The notes: a model not told the origin generated them from the sequence alone. Shown: positions 55,085 through 63,263, counted from the first letter of the stretch. The stretch: 64,000 nucleotides of DNA from an uncultured Crocinitomix sp. (GCA_905478225.1 CAJQHR010000040.1:55959-119958), one strand, 5' to 3'. Translations and numbers: made by a program.

Positions 55085-55954
55085 ATGGGAGTTTACTCAA
55101 TAAAAGACCTTGAAAATTTTACACAGATTAAAGCGCACACCCTCAGAATTTGGGAACAGCGCTATAATTTGCTGGAACCTGAACGCACAGAAACGAACAT
55201 CCGTTTATATTCTGATCAAGATCTCAAAAAAATTCTGAACATTAATCTGCTTTACTCTAACGGATTCAAAATTTCAAAAATTGCTAAATTGAATGAAACG
55301 GAGATTTTTCGTTTAGCGAATGAAATTTTAGTGGTACCTGAAGGGGAAGAAGTTTCAATTGTCGATCGATTTGTCAATCGCATTATGCGATATGATGAGG
55401 TGGGTATGAATGAAGAACTGGAGAAGATGTGCAACGGCAATGGATTGGAGTTCGTTTTTGGAAACCTCATTGTTCCCGTACTTGAAAAAGTAGGGGAGTT
55501 ATGGCAAGTTGATGCAATTTCAGCGGCACATGAACATTTTTTCTCAAATATTTTACGTTGCTTTATTATTCGAAACACCGAGCTTTCGGTGGACCCGAAA
55601 ACATCAAAAGGAACGGTAATCCTGTTTTTAAAAGATGATGAACATCATGATTTAGGCTTACTCTATTATAATTACTATTTAAGACTGAAGGGGTATCATA
55701 CGATTTATCTCGGTCAATCTTTGCCAACCAAAGATTTCGTGAAAATTATTAGAGAGTTTAAACCAGATTATGTTTTTACAAGTCTCATCAACATTTTAAG
55801 TGAAAAGCAATTTCATCAGTTTTTTGATGATATTGCTTCTTGCTTGCCATTAGACCAACTATTTGTTGGTGGGTATCAATTAAAAATATTTGAAGAAAAA
55901 GTACCAGAAAAGGTAAATATCATCTATAAGGTGGATGCCATTAATCTTGATTAA
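55085..55954 (+). CDS. MerR-family regulator with B12-binding domain (CarH/LitR type)
   Basis: The 289-residue protein has an N-terminal MerR helix-turn-helix (YSIKDLENFTQIKAHTLRIWEQRY) and a C-terminal cobalamin-binding region. The Wx9EH motif of CarH is visible at W140 to E150-H151, followed by an ExHxxG-like element (E186-H188-G191, with Glu in place of the usual Asp). In CarH, AdoCbl is bound in the dark, DNA is repressed, and light breaks the complex. The gene precedes the crt operon and has its own terminator. Direct cobalamin binding and light control are inferred, not shown. Confidence 0.8.
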   Translation: MGVYSIKDLENFTQIKAHTLRIWEQRYNLLEPERTETNIRLYSDQDLKKILNINLLYSNGFKISKIAKLNETEIFRLANEILVVPEGEEVSIVDRFVNRIMRYDEVGMNEELEKMCNGNGLEFVFGNLIVPVLEKVGELWQVDAISAAHEHFFSNILRCFIIRNTELSVDPKTSKGTVILFLKDDEHHDLGLLYYNYYLRLKGYHTIYLGQSLPTKDFVKIIREFKPDYVFTSLINILSEKQFHQFFDDIASCLPLDQLFVGGYQLKIFEEKVPEKVNIIYKVDAINLD

Positions 55955-56023
55955 ATAGTCTAAAACAGTTATTTCTAGAATTTATACCTACTTTTAATAA
56001 AAAAAATCCATATGTTTTAAAAG

Positions 56024-56054
56024 CGCCGTATCCTATTGATTACGGCGTTTTTTG
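56024..56054 (+). terminator. Terminator between the regulator and the crt operon
   Basis: CGCCGTA (56024-56030) pairs perfectly with TACGGCG (56041-56047) across a 10-nt loop and is followed by a run of seven T. It isolates the MerR/B12 transcript from the sigma factor promoter about 50 bp downstream. Confidence 0.85.
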
Positions 56055-56093
56055 TTTGTTGAAGCTTATTTTGTTTATCTTTTATTGAAAAAA

Positions 56094-56166
56094 GTTAAAC
56101 AAAACATTGGAGAATTAGAATTTATCTCTACTTTTGTTTAACAAAAATAATTAAACACTAAACAAA
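56094..56166 (+). promoter_or_regulatory. Promoter and clustered operator-like sites of the sigma factor-crt operon
   Basis: TTG at 56107-56109, 19 bp, and TACTTTTG at 56129-56136 form a full flavobacterial promoter. The -7 box is overlapped by the perfect inverted repeat TTTTGTT-T-AACAAAA (56132-56146). Upstream GTTAAACAAAAC (56094-56105) is the same word on the other strand, and TTAAACACTAAACAAAA follows at 56151-56167. The word TTTTGTTTAAC/TTTGTTTAA is also found at the MerR gene promoter, so the two promoters appear to share one regulator. Confidence 0.6.
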
Positions 56167-56655
56167 ATGACTGCAACAGATTTTCAAGCACAAATAGTCA
56201 ACCTAAATGATTACATTAATGGTTTCGCTATGAAGTATACACGTAACCGTGATAACGCAATGGATTTAGCTCAAGAAACAATTCTAAGAGCATTTCTAAA
56301 TCATGAAAAATTTAGAACAAATACGAACCTCAAAGGTTGGTTAAAAATCATGATGCGTAATATCTTTATTAATGGTGTACGTAAAAAATCCAATCAAATG
56401 ATTCACTGTGATTCTGACAGTTATCGCATGCAAGTTGGAGAAAGTGATGAGTTCACGCCAATTGATCAAATGATGGAGGGACAAATAATTACTGAAATTC
56501 AAGCATTAAATGATGACTTAAGAAAACCTTTTGAGTTTCATTTGGAAGGATATAAGTATAAAGAAATTGCGGAGCAACTTGAAATTCCGATTGGTACAGT
56601 AAAAAGTCGCGTATTTCAAGCACGTAAAAAATTAGCGAAACGCGTAAAAAGATGA
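56167..56655 (+). CDS. ECF-type RNA polymerase sigma factor
   Basis: The 162-residue protein has sigma region 2 (RDNAMDLAQETILRAFLNHEKF) and region 4 (FEFHLEGYKYKEIAEQLEIP then GTVKSRVFQARKKL). It is an ECF sigma factor of the group found in Bacteroidota without an obvious anti-sigma gene beside it. Its stop overlaps the crtI start by 4 bp (ATGA), so the sigma factor is produced with the carotenoid enzymes. A feed-forward or light-response role is likely but not proven. Confidence 0.9.
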   Translation: MTATDFQAQIVNLNDYINGFAMKYTRNRDNAMDLAQETILRAFLNHEKFRTNTNLKGWLKIMMRNIFINGVRKKSNQMIHCDSDSYRMQVGESDEFTPIDQMMEGQIITEIQALNDDLRKPFEFHLEGYKYKEIAEQLEIPIGTVKSRVFQARKKLAKRVKR

Positions 56656-58118
56656 ATAAAATTTCAATCATAGGGGCAGGTTTTTCTGGGCTATATGCTG
56701 CATGTTATCTCTCAAAAAGAGGATATTCGGTTGATGTCTATGAAAAAAATGAATCGGCCGGAGGTCGCTCTCGTGTTTTTACACAAGATGGGTTTAAATT
56801 CGATATGGGGCCATCTTGGTATTGGATGCCAGAATTGATTGATGATTTATTTAAAGAATTGGGCGAGGACCGTAAAGATTATTTTCATCTGAACAGACTT
56901 GATCCTTCTTATAAAGTGTTTTGGAAAGATACCGAACCTACTGATATTCCAACAAGTAGAGAGGATCTTTTTAAATTGTTCGACACCTTTGAAACCAATG
57001 GAGGTAAGAAATTAGAACAGTTTTTAAAAGACGCACAAGATAAATATGAAATCGCTGTTCCTGAATTTTTAGAAAAACCAGGACTGAAGTTAAAAGAAGT
57101 CATTAATTTTTCTGTGCTTAAAAAGGCGCTTAAAATGGATGTCTTTAAGTCGGTAGATAAAGATGTTTCAAAACGATTTACATCTGATAAAGCGAAAGGC
57201 ATATTGAATTTTCCAGTTTTGTTTTTGGGTGAAATGCCAAATCGAATTCCATCACTTTATACATTGATGAATTATGCCGATATGGGATTGGGTACTTGGT
57301 ATCCTACCGGTGGAATGGGCGAGTTAGCAAAAGCACTTCAAAAAGTTGCCGAAAAAAACGGGGCAACATTTCATTTTAATACACCAATAACGGCCTTTGA
57401 GTGTGAAGACAATAAAATACTTCGCCTAAAATCGAATGATAAAAGTTTTGATGCGGAGCAAGTTATAGCTGGGGCTGATTATAATTTTGTCGAACAACAT
57501 CTAATTCCTGAAAAATTTCGTAGATATAGTAAAAGCTATTGGAATAAAAGAAGATTAGCGCCGAGTTGTTTAATTTATTATATTGGTATCAACAAAAGAA
57601 TTGAAGGTTTAGAACACCACAATTTATTTTTTGATGAAGACTTGGTAGCGCATGGCAAGGAAATATACGATCACCCAAAATGGCCGGAAAAACCGTTGTT
57701 TTATGCTTGCGTCCCTTCCAAAACAGAAGATGACGTGGCGCCCGATAATTGTGAAAACATATTTTTATTAATTCCAATAGCACCGGGACTTAATGATACG
57801 GATGAAATGAGAGCACATTATTTTGACTTAACAATAAAAAGGCTAGAAAAACAGACAAAAACCACCATAAGTGAACACGTAATTTATAAAAGAGATTATT
57901 GCATTAAGGATTTTGTTTCGGATTATAACTCTTACAAAGGAAATGCATACGGTTTGGCCAATACATTGAAACAAACGGCAAATTTAAAACCAAAAATCAC
58001 TTCAAAATTAACGAATTTGCTTTTTTGCGGTCAACTCACCGTTCCTGGACCAGGTATTCCACCTGCACTCATTTCAGGTAAAATTGTTGCTAAACATTTA
58101 GCCGACAAATTAAAATAG
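56652..58118 (+). CDS. crtI: Phytoene desaturase CrtI
   Basis: The 488-residue FAD enzyme converts phytoene to lycopene through four desaturations. The N-terminus carries IIGAGFSGLYAACYLSKRGY and YEKNESAGGRSRVF, then DMGPSWYWMPEL; the C-terminus has FCGQLTVPGPGIPPALISGK, where the usual bacterial CrtI pattern TxPGxGxP is seen. Start ATG overlaps the sigma factor stop. Number of desaturation steps is set by analogy. The following crtB is 64 bp downstream. Confidence 0.93.
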   Translation: MNKISIIGAGFSGLYAACYLSKRGYSVDVYEKNESAGGRSRVFTQDGFKFDMGPSWYWMPELIDDLFKELGEDRKDYFHLNRLDPSYKVFWKDTEPTDIPTSREDLFKLFDTFETNGGKKLEQFLKDAQDKYEIAVPEFLEKPGLKLKEVINFSVLKKALKMDVFKSVDKDVSKRFTSDKAKGILNFPVLFLGEMPNRIPSLYTLMNYADMGLGTWYPTGGMGELAKALQKVAEKNGATFHFNTPITAFECEDNKILRLKSNDKSFDAEQVIAGADYNFVEQHLIPEKFRRYSKSYWNKRRLAPSCLIYYIGINKRIEGLEHHNLFFDEDLVAHGKEIYDHPKWPEKPLFYACVPSKTEDDVAPDNCENIFLLIPIAPGLNDTDEMRAHYFDLTIKRLEKQTKTTISEHVIYKRDYCIKDFVSDYNSYKGNAYGLANTLKQTANLKPKITSKLTNLLFCGQLTVPGPGIPPALISGKIVAKHLADKLK

Positions 58119-58182
58119 AGTTTAACGAACAAAATGAGTACCGACTTGTTTGGATAAAATAAGTCTAACGAGAAAATTGAGC

Positions 58183-59022
58183 ATGAAAAAATTATTTGAC
58201 GATTATTCAGAAGAAGCTTCTATTGCTGTCACTAAGTTGTACAGCACTTCTTTCTATAAGGGCGTCAGCTTCTTAGATAAAAAAATAAGGAATGATGTGC
58301 ATGCCATCTATGGCTTCGTGCGCTTTGCAGATGAAATTGTCGATTCGTTTCACGGGTTTGATAAAGAAGAGTTATTGGCCGAATTTAAAACAGAAACATA
58401 TAAATCGATTGAGAGAAAAATTTCATTGAACCCCATTTTAAACTCTTTTCAAAAGGCAGTTAATAAGTATGAAATTGACCTAGATTTGGTCGAAGCTTTT
58501 TTCCATAGTATGGAAATGGATTTGAACCCGATTGAGTATGACGAAATGAAATACAACGAGTACATATTTGGTTCGGCGGAGGTCGTTGGCTTAATGTGTT
58601 TAAAAGTATTCGTTTATGGTGATAAACAAGAGAATGATAAATTAGTGCCATATGCCAGGAAATTAGGATCCGCATTCCAAAAAATTAACTTTTTACGAGA
58701 TCTAAAGGATGATTTAAAGGACTTGGGACGTCTCTATTTTCCCCATATTGGTGATAATGGAATTTCTAATGCCGATAAATTACAAATTGAATTAGAAATT
58801 GAAGAAGAGTTTAAGGAAGCATACATTGGAATTAAAATGTTACCCAAATCATCCCGATTAGGGGTTTATGTGAGTTACGTTTATTATACGAAACTGCTAG
58901 CTAAGATTAAGCGCAAAACAATTAATGACCTCATGAGCGAGCGGATTCGAATTTCGGATGAGAAAAAAATGATGCTTTTTTTCCAATCTTATCTCCGCAA
59001 TTCAGTGAATAGCTTAAAATAA
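58183..59022 (+). CDS. crtB: Phytoene synthase CrtB
   Basis: The 279-residue enzyme joins two geranylgeranyl diphosphates into phytoene. Both aspartate-rich motifs are visible: DEIVD near residue 55 (FVRFADEIVD) and RDLKDDLKDLGRLYFP in the second half. I chose the ATG at 58183 over a TTG 33 bp upstream. The squalene synthase alternative is unlikely because of the neighbours crtI and idi. No crtE (GGPP synthase) is in the window, so its substrate must come from elsewhere. Confidence 0.93.
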   Translation: MKKLFDDYSEEASIAVTKLYSTSFYKGVSFLDKKIRNDVHAIYGFVRFADEIVDSFHGFDKEELLAEFKTETYKSIERKISLNPILNSFQKAVNKYEIDLDLVEAFFHSMEMDLNPIEYDEMKYNEYIFGSAEVVGLMCLKVFVYGDKQENDKLVPYARKLGSAFQKINFLRDLKDDLKDLGRLYFPHIGDNGISNADKLQIELEIEEEFKEAYIGIKMLPKSSRLGVYVSYVYYTKLLAKIKRKTINDLMSERIRISDEKKMMLFFQSYLRNSVNSLK

Positions 59023-59038
59023 ATCAATTGAACCTGGA

Positions 59039-59494
59039 ATGAAGCTAATTCTATCTTTGGCATTTTTCATGATGAATTTGGCCGGACAGGCAGATGTAAT
59101 GACATTGCGCAGATTATTCGCAAAAGCCAATATTGATCTAGCTTCCAATGAAAAATTAATTGAATTAACAAAGCATGCCGATTTAAAAAAGCAACCGTTG
59201 TTATATGCCTATCATGCAGCCGGAATTATTAGCATGGCAAATCACGTTTATTGGCCTGGAAAAAAATACAGTTATTTTAATGAAGGCAAGGAAAAGTTGG
59301 AACGGGCAGTTAATTTTGCGCCAATGAATGTAGAAATTCGCTTTATTCGATTCTCAATTCAAAAAGGATCACCCTTCTTTTTGGGATATTATAATGAAAT
59401 GGAAGAAGATCAACAGTTTATCTTATCACATTTGGATACAACTGATTGGACTAAGGCATATCAACAAGAAGTAAAGGACTTTTTAAATAGTTAA
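59039..59494 (+). CDS. Hypothetical exported protein in the carotenoid operon
   Basis: The 151-residue protein has a signal peptide (LILSLAFFMMNLAGQADV) and a helical mature part with TPR-like spacing (QPLLYAYHAAGIISMANH, KLERAVNFAPMNVEIRF). I do not recognise the family. It sits 17 bp after crtB and 4 bp before idi, so it is cotranscribed with carotenoid genes. A periplasmic helper for pigment handling is a guess only. Confidence 0.65.
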   Translation: MKLILSLAFFMMNLAGQADVMTLRRLFAKANIDLASNEKLIELTKHADLKKQPLLYAYHAAGIISMANHVYWPGKKYSYFNEGKEKLERAVNFAPMNVEIRFIRFSIQKGSPFFLGYYNEMEEDQQFILSHLDTTDWTKAYQQEVKDFLNS

Positions 59495-59497
59495 GTA

Positions 59498-60019
59498 ATG
59501 GAACAAGTAATTCTTGTAGATACAGAGGACAATCCAATTGGATTAATGGAGAAAATGGAAGCGCATGAAAAAGGGCTCTTGCATAGAGCCTTTTCTGTGT
59601 TTATTTTCAATGATAAAAAAGAATTGCTTTTACAGCAACGCGCTTCGCATAAATATCATTCGGGTGGATTATGGACTAATACGTGCTGCAGTCACCCAAG
59701 GGATGGGGAAGGTTTGGTAGATGCAGGAACAAGAAGATTACAAGAAGAGATGGGCTTTGAATGCGAAATTAAACCAATTTTAAGTTTCATCTATAAAGCC
59801 GAGCTGGACAACGAATTAACCGAACACGAATTTGATCACGTTTTAATTGGAAAATTTAATGCCGCTCCAAAACCGAATCCTGACGAAGTTTCAGATTGGA
59901 AATTTGTCGATTTAAAAGTCCTGGCCGAAGATCTAAAGCAAAATCCAGATCAATATACGATTTGGTTTCAAAAAATATTTGAAAAAACTATTAACCACTT
60001 TTTAAACGAATTCTATTGA
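59498..60019 (+). CDS. idi: Isopentenyl-diphosphate delta-isomerase, type I
   Basis: The 173-residue Nudix-fold enzyme interconverts IPP and DMAPP, feeding the carotenoid chain. LHRAFSVFIFNDKKELLLQQRA is the family's start and TNTCCSHPRDGEG carries the catalytic Cys and metal His. The Nudix-like helix reads AGTRRLQEEMGFEC. The downstream crtD-like gene starts within its last codons. Placement between crtB and crtD supports supply for C40 synthesis. Confidence 0.95.
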   Translation: MEQVILVDTEDNPIGLMEKMEAHEKGLLHRAFSVFIFNDKKELLLQQRASHKYHSGGLWTNTCCSHPRDGEGLVDAGTRRLQEEMGFECEIKPILSFIYKAELDNELTEHEFDHVLIGKFNAAPKPNPDEVSDWKFVDLKVLAEDLKQNPDQYTIWFQKIFEKTINHFLNEFY

Positions 60020-61494
60020 CAATCCAAGCAAAATATGATGCTGTAGTAATTGGGGCCGGTCTTGGCGGAATTGCAGTATCATTACGACTAAAAAAAATGG
60101 GGCTTTCTGTCCTTGTTATTGAGAAAAATCCGCGACACGGTGGAAAACTAGAAGAATGGGAGTGGGAAGGGTATAGATGGGATAGAGGTCCATCCCTCTT
60201 CACTTTGCCTGAACAAGTAGACGAATTATTTGAATTGTATGGCAAAAATCCGCGTGACTTTTTTCAATACAAAAGAATTGATAATTGCTGCCACTATTAT
60301 TTCAATGATGGTACTGACTTTCTATTTAGAGCAGATGAAGAAGTTCGAAATGAAGACTTTATCAAACACTTTTATGAAAGAGAAGGGCAAGCAGCGATTA
60401 ATTATTTAAAGAAAGCTGAAAAAACATACAATGCAATTGGCGGATTATTCATTGATAACCCGAAATATGGATTCAAGAATATTTTTGATAAAGCCTTGCT
60501 CAAACGTTATCCGCTTTTGATGTCTAAAATGGTAAGAGGATCACTGAATGATCTTAATTCGGATCAATTTGAGAACCCTAACCTCGTGCAGTTATTTGAT
60601 CGGTACGCTACTTATAATGGCTCTGACCCTTTCCGAACAAGCGGTTTGTATAGCATGATTTCACATTTAGAAAGCAATAACGGAACATTTTTTCCGAATA
60701 AAGGTATGCGTTCAATTGCCGACTCACTTTATGATTTAGCGGTTGAACAAGGCGTAGACTTTTGTTTTAAGCAAACCGCTACGGTCGAGCAACTCAAAAA
60801 GGGCTACCAAGTCAATTTGAAAGAACAGAGCATAATCGCCAATCGATTAGTTTCTGCGATTGACTGTGTGAACTTCTATAAGCACGTAATTAAAGATGAA
60901 CGTTTGGAAAAAAAATATGGGGCTAAGGAACGTTCAAGTTCTGCTATCATTTTTTATTGGGCAGTCGATAAAGTCATTCCTGAATTGCAGCTTCATAATA
61001 TTTTCTTTTCACCAAGTTATCAAAAAGAATATCATTCACTTTTCCGAATAAGAGAAACCCATGCCACGCCGTCTGTTTACGTTCATGTTAGTTCAGTCGT
61101 CAATAGTGGAGACGCGCCCGAAGGCGGGCAAAATTGGTTTATAATGATCAATGCGCCGGCAGATGTGAAGCCGGGTGAGGAACAATTAAAAAAATTGCGG
61201 CAACTCATTTATAAACTGTTTCAAGAAAAATTAGGAGTGGATGTTTCTCAATCGGTGCGTTATGAAAAAATATGGGATGCAGATGGCATTGCTGAGGAAA
61301 CAGGTGCTTATGGAGGGGCTTTATATGGCGCTTCTTCCAACGCTAAATTAGCAGCTATAACGCGACACGGAAATACTTCTAAAAAGTATAAAAATCTTTA
61401 TTTCGTAGGAGGTACCGTTCATCCGGGCGGTGGATTACCATTGGTTTTAAAGTCCTCAAAAATAGTGGCAAATATTATTAAAAAAGAAAAGTGA
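60016..61494 (+). CDS. crtD: CrtD-like carotenoid 3,4-desaturase (phytoene desaturase family)
   Basis: The 492-residue FAD enzyme has AVVIGAGLGGIAVSLRLKKMG and EKNPRHGGKLEEWEWEGYRWDRGPSLFTLP at the N-terminus. It ends with GGTVHPGGGLPLVLKSSKIVANII, the pattern of CrtD and its relatives. In Flavobacteria CrtD removes hydrogen at C-3',4' of 1'-hydroxylated carotenoids. The start is TTG at 60016, overlapping idi. It could also be a second carotene desaturase or a methoxyneurosporene dehydrogenase; the adjacent cruF-like gene favours CrtD. Confidence 0.82.
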   Translation: MTIQAKYDAVVIGAGLGGIAVSLRLKKMGLSVLVIEKNPRHGGKLEEWEWEGYRWDRGPSLFTLPEQVDELFELYGKNPRDFFQYKRIDNCCHYYFNDGTDFLFRADEEVRNEDFIKHFYEREGQAAINYLKKAEKTYNAIGGLFIDNPKYGFKNIFDKALLKRYPLLMSKMVRGSLNDLNSDQFENPNLVQLFDRYATYNGSDPFRTSGLYSMISHLESNNGTFFPNKGMRSIADSLYDLAVEQGVDFCFKQTATVEQLKKGYQVNLKEQSIIANRLVSAIDCVNFYKHVIKDERLEKKYGAKERSSSAIIFYWAVDKVIPELQLHNIFFSPSYQKEYHSLFRIRETHATPSVYVHVSSVVNSGDAPEGGQNWFIMINAPADVKPGEEQLKKLRQLIYKLFQEKLGVDVSQSVRYEKIWDADGIAEETGAYGGALYGASSNAKLAAITRHGNTSKKYKNLYFVGGTVHPGGGLPLVLKSSKIVANIIKKEK

Positions 61495-62105
61495 ACACAA
61501 AAATAACTCGATATTTCCCCGCAGCATTGGTAATTTTTCATGTGATTGGTTTTGTGCTATTCACACAGTCAGATTCTGCTTCAGATTTGACATGGTTGAA
61601 CCTAATGCTTTGCGGAACATTGGTGTTTTTGGCTGAAAGTAATCTAAAGAAAGCTGCGCTCGTTTTCTCAATTATTGCGGTTGGTGGATTTTTAATTGAA
61701 TTGATTGGAACCAAAACGGGATTTTTATTCGGTGAATACGCCTATGGTGAAGTATTAGGCTGGAAACTATTTGGCGTTTCTCTAATCATAGGAGTAAACT
61801 GGTTTGCAATAGTATTAGCGGCTTCAAATGTTGCGCGATTGGTCAAGGCTCCAATTGTCATCCAAGCTTTGCTAGCAGGTCTGTTTTGCGTTGTTTTAGA
61901 CTTCGCAATTGAACCTGTTGCAATTAAATATGGCTTCTGGAAGTGGTTGGGCGGAGAAATACCAATTTTTAATTACATCACTTGGTTTGGATTCGCGGTA
62001 TTATTCGCCTATATTTATGTAAAAAACAGTCGTGTCGTTAATAAAACAGCAATTTGGTTGTTCGGCATTTGGCTCTTGTTTTTCATAGCGCTAAATTTTA
62101 TTTAG
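61491..62105 (+). CDS. cruF: CruF-like carotenoid 1',2'-hydratase (DUF422)
   Basis: The 204-residue membrane protein with about six helices fits the CruF/DUF422 family: ELIGTKTGFLFGEYAYGEVLGWKLFGVSLIIGVNW and VVLDFAIEPVAIKYGFWKW are hallmarks. CruF adds water to the psi end of lycopene or gamma-carotene to give a 1'-OH group. It starts with GTG overlapping the crtD stop (GTGA). The gene order crtD-cruF in an operon supports a joint pathway to 1'-hydroxy-3',4'-didehydro carotenoids. Confidence 0.85.
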   Translation: MNTKITRYFPAALVIFHVIGFVLFTQSDSASDLTWLNLMLCGTLVFLAESNLKKAALVFSIIAVGGFLIELIGTKTGFLFGEYAYGEVLGWKLFGVSLIIGVNWFAIVLAASNVARLVKAPIVIQALLAGLFCVVLDFAIEPVAIKYGFWKWLGGEIPIFNYITWFGFAVLFAYIYVKNSRVVNKTAIWLFGIWLLFFIALNFI

Positions 62106-62149
62106 GCAAGAGAAGGTTAGGAGCTGTTGTCAAGGTTTGAATGCCGCGC

Positions 62150-62250
62150 TTATTTAAAAGCAATTTGGAAATCCAAATATCAAATTCGAAATATTAGAAA
62201 AGCACGAATGACTAGCGACTTGCTACTAACGACTAATAACTAAAAAAAAG
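62150..62250. repeat. Degenerate low-complexity spacer before the lycopene cyclase
   Basis: CCAAATATCAAATTCGAAATATT is followed by a run of ACTA words (GACTAGCGACTTGCTACTAACG and GACTAATAACTAA). It is a third spacer of short degenerate words, interrupting the otherwise overlapping crt genes. It may be slippage-generated or a weak promoter region for the cyclase. Confidence 0.45.
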
Positions 62251-62253
62251 TAA

Positions 62254-62967
62254 ATGACCTACCTATATCTCCTCATTCTTTGCCTTACAGTTCTTTTTCC
62301 AATTTTGTTAAGTTTTGACAAGAAGGTGGCGTTTTATAAAACTTGGAAATATTTGGTTTTTGGCTTTTTATTGGTAGGTATTCCTTTTATTATTTGGGAC
62401 ATTCTGTTTACGGAGTTTGAGATTTGGCGATTTAATCCAGATTATTTGACGGGCATTAATCTGTATAATTTGCCTATCGAAGAAGTCCTATTTTTTGTTG
62501 CTGTGCCGTTTGCATGTACATTCATTTATGCCTGTGTTAAAGCTTATTTTCCAACGTTACGGCTTACAGGATTCAATCGTGTGTTTTATGCCTTGCTCGT
62601 AATTTACGCAATCACTGTAATGGTCTTTGGTTTTGGTGGATATTATTCTACTATCGCTGGTTTGTTAGCAATTGCAACTATTCCAATTTTGAAAAAAATA
62701 AAAGTGAAATTGCGATTTTTACCATTGGCCTTTTTAATAGCTCTAGTCCCTTTTTTTATAGTGAATGGAGTTTTAACCGGCACTGGTTTAGATAAGCCAA
62801 TTGTTTGGTACAATGATGCCGAAAATGCAGGGATACGGTTTTTCACAATTCCAATAGATGATGCCGTGTATGCTTGGACTCTATTAGCTGGAAATATTGC
62901 GACTTATCAATATTTCATGGATAAAGACGCGAAGAAAAAACCGAAAAGGAAAAAGCGCAAGAAATAA
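62254..62967 (+). CDS. crtYcd: Lycopene cyclase, CrtYcd-type (membrane, two-repeat)
   Basis: The 237-residue protein has about seven membrane helices and two related halves, the typical CrtYc/CrtYd fusion. The first half reads IIWDILFTEFEIWRFNPDYLTG and NLYNLPIEEVLFF; the second ends FFTIPIDDAVYAWTLL, the PIEE/PIDD motifs of the family. It closes lycopene or a hydroxylated psi end into beta-ionone rings. The C-terminal tail is Lys/Arg-rich. It is separated from cruF by 148 bp, so it may have its own promoter. Confidence 0.85.
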   Translation: MTYLYLLILCLTVLFPILLSFDKKVAFYKTWKYLVFGFLLVGIPFIIWDILFTEFEIWRFNPDYLTGINLYNLPIEEVLFFVAVPFACTFIYACVKAYFPTLRLTGFNRVFYALLVIYAITVMVFGFGGYYSTIAGLLAIATIPILKKIKVKLRFLPLAFLIALVPFFIVNGVLTGTGLDKPIVWYNDAENAGIRFFTIPIDDAVYAWTLLAGNIATYQYFMDKDAKKKPKRKKRKK

Positions 62968-63083
62968 GACTGATTTCCGTTTACTGTTTGAAATGATTTT
63001 TGCTTTGGCGTTCCCAATCGGCAATCATTAATTTCATAGCACTTTCAGCTGCACTTTCAAGTAACCAAGAGTTAGATCCACTT

Positions 63084-63263
63084 TCATGTTTTTAGTCTCT
63101 TCAGCCTTCTTTTTTGAACGAAGTAAACAAGAATCAAACTTAATAAAATGAGAGGATATATGATACAGAACAATAACAGATTTACCTCATAATATGAGAG
63201 ACCTAAAAGATTCGCCAGATTAATAACAAAATCGGTGCAGTATGTATAAATAGCGTCAATCAT
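63084..63263 (-). CDS. Small membrane protein coupled to the next upstream gene
   Basis: A 59-residue frame (ATG at 63261-63263) encodes AIYTYCTDFVINLANLLGL, a hydrophobic helix (LLLFCIIYPLILLSLILVYF) and a basic end QKRRLKRLKT. It overlaps the stop of the 159-residue protein gene by 8 bp (ATGATTGA), the usual sign of translational coupling. I do not recognise the family. I vaguely recall similar short proteins beside exosortase-like genes in Flavobacteria, which should be checked. Confidence 0.6.
   Translation of the reverse strand: MIDAIYTYCTDFVINLANLLGLSYYEVNLLLFCIIYPLILLSLILVYFVQKRRLKRLKT

Noticed and set aside
58150..58182. TTG start for crtB
   Set aside because: The ATG at 58183 begins at the expected point of the phytoene synthase family.
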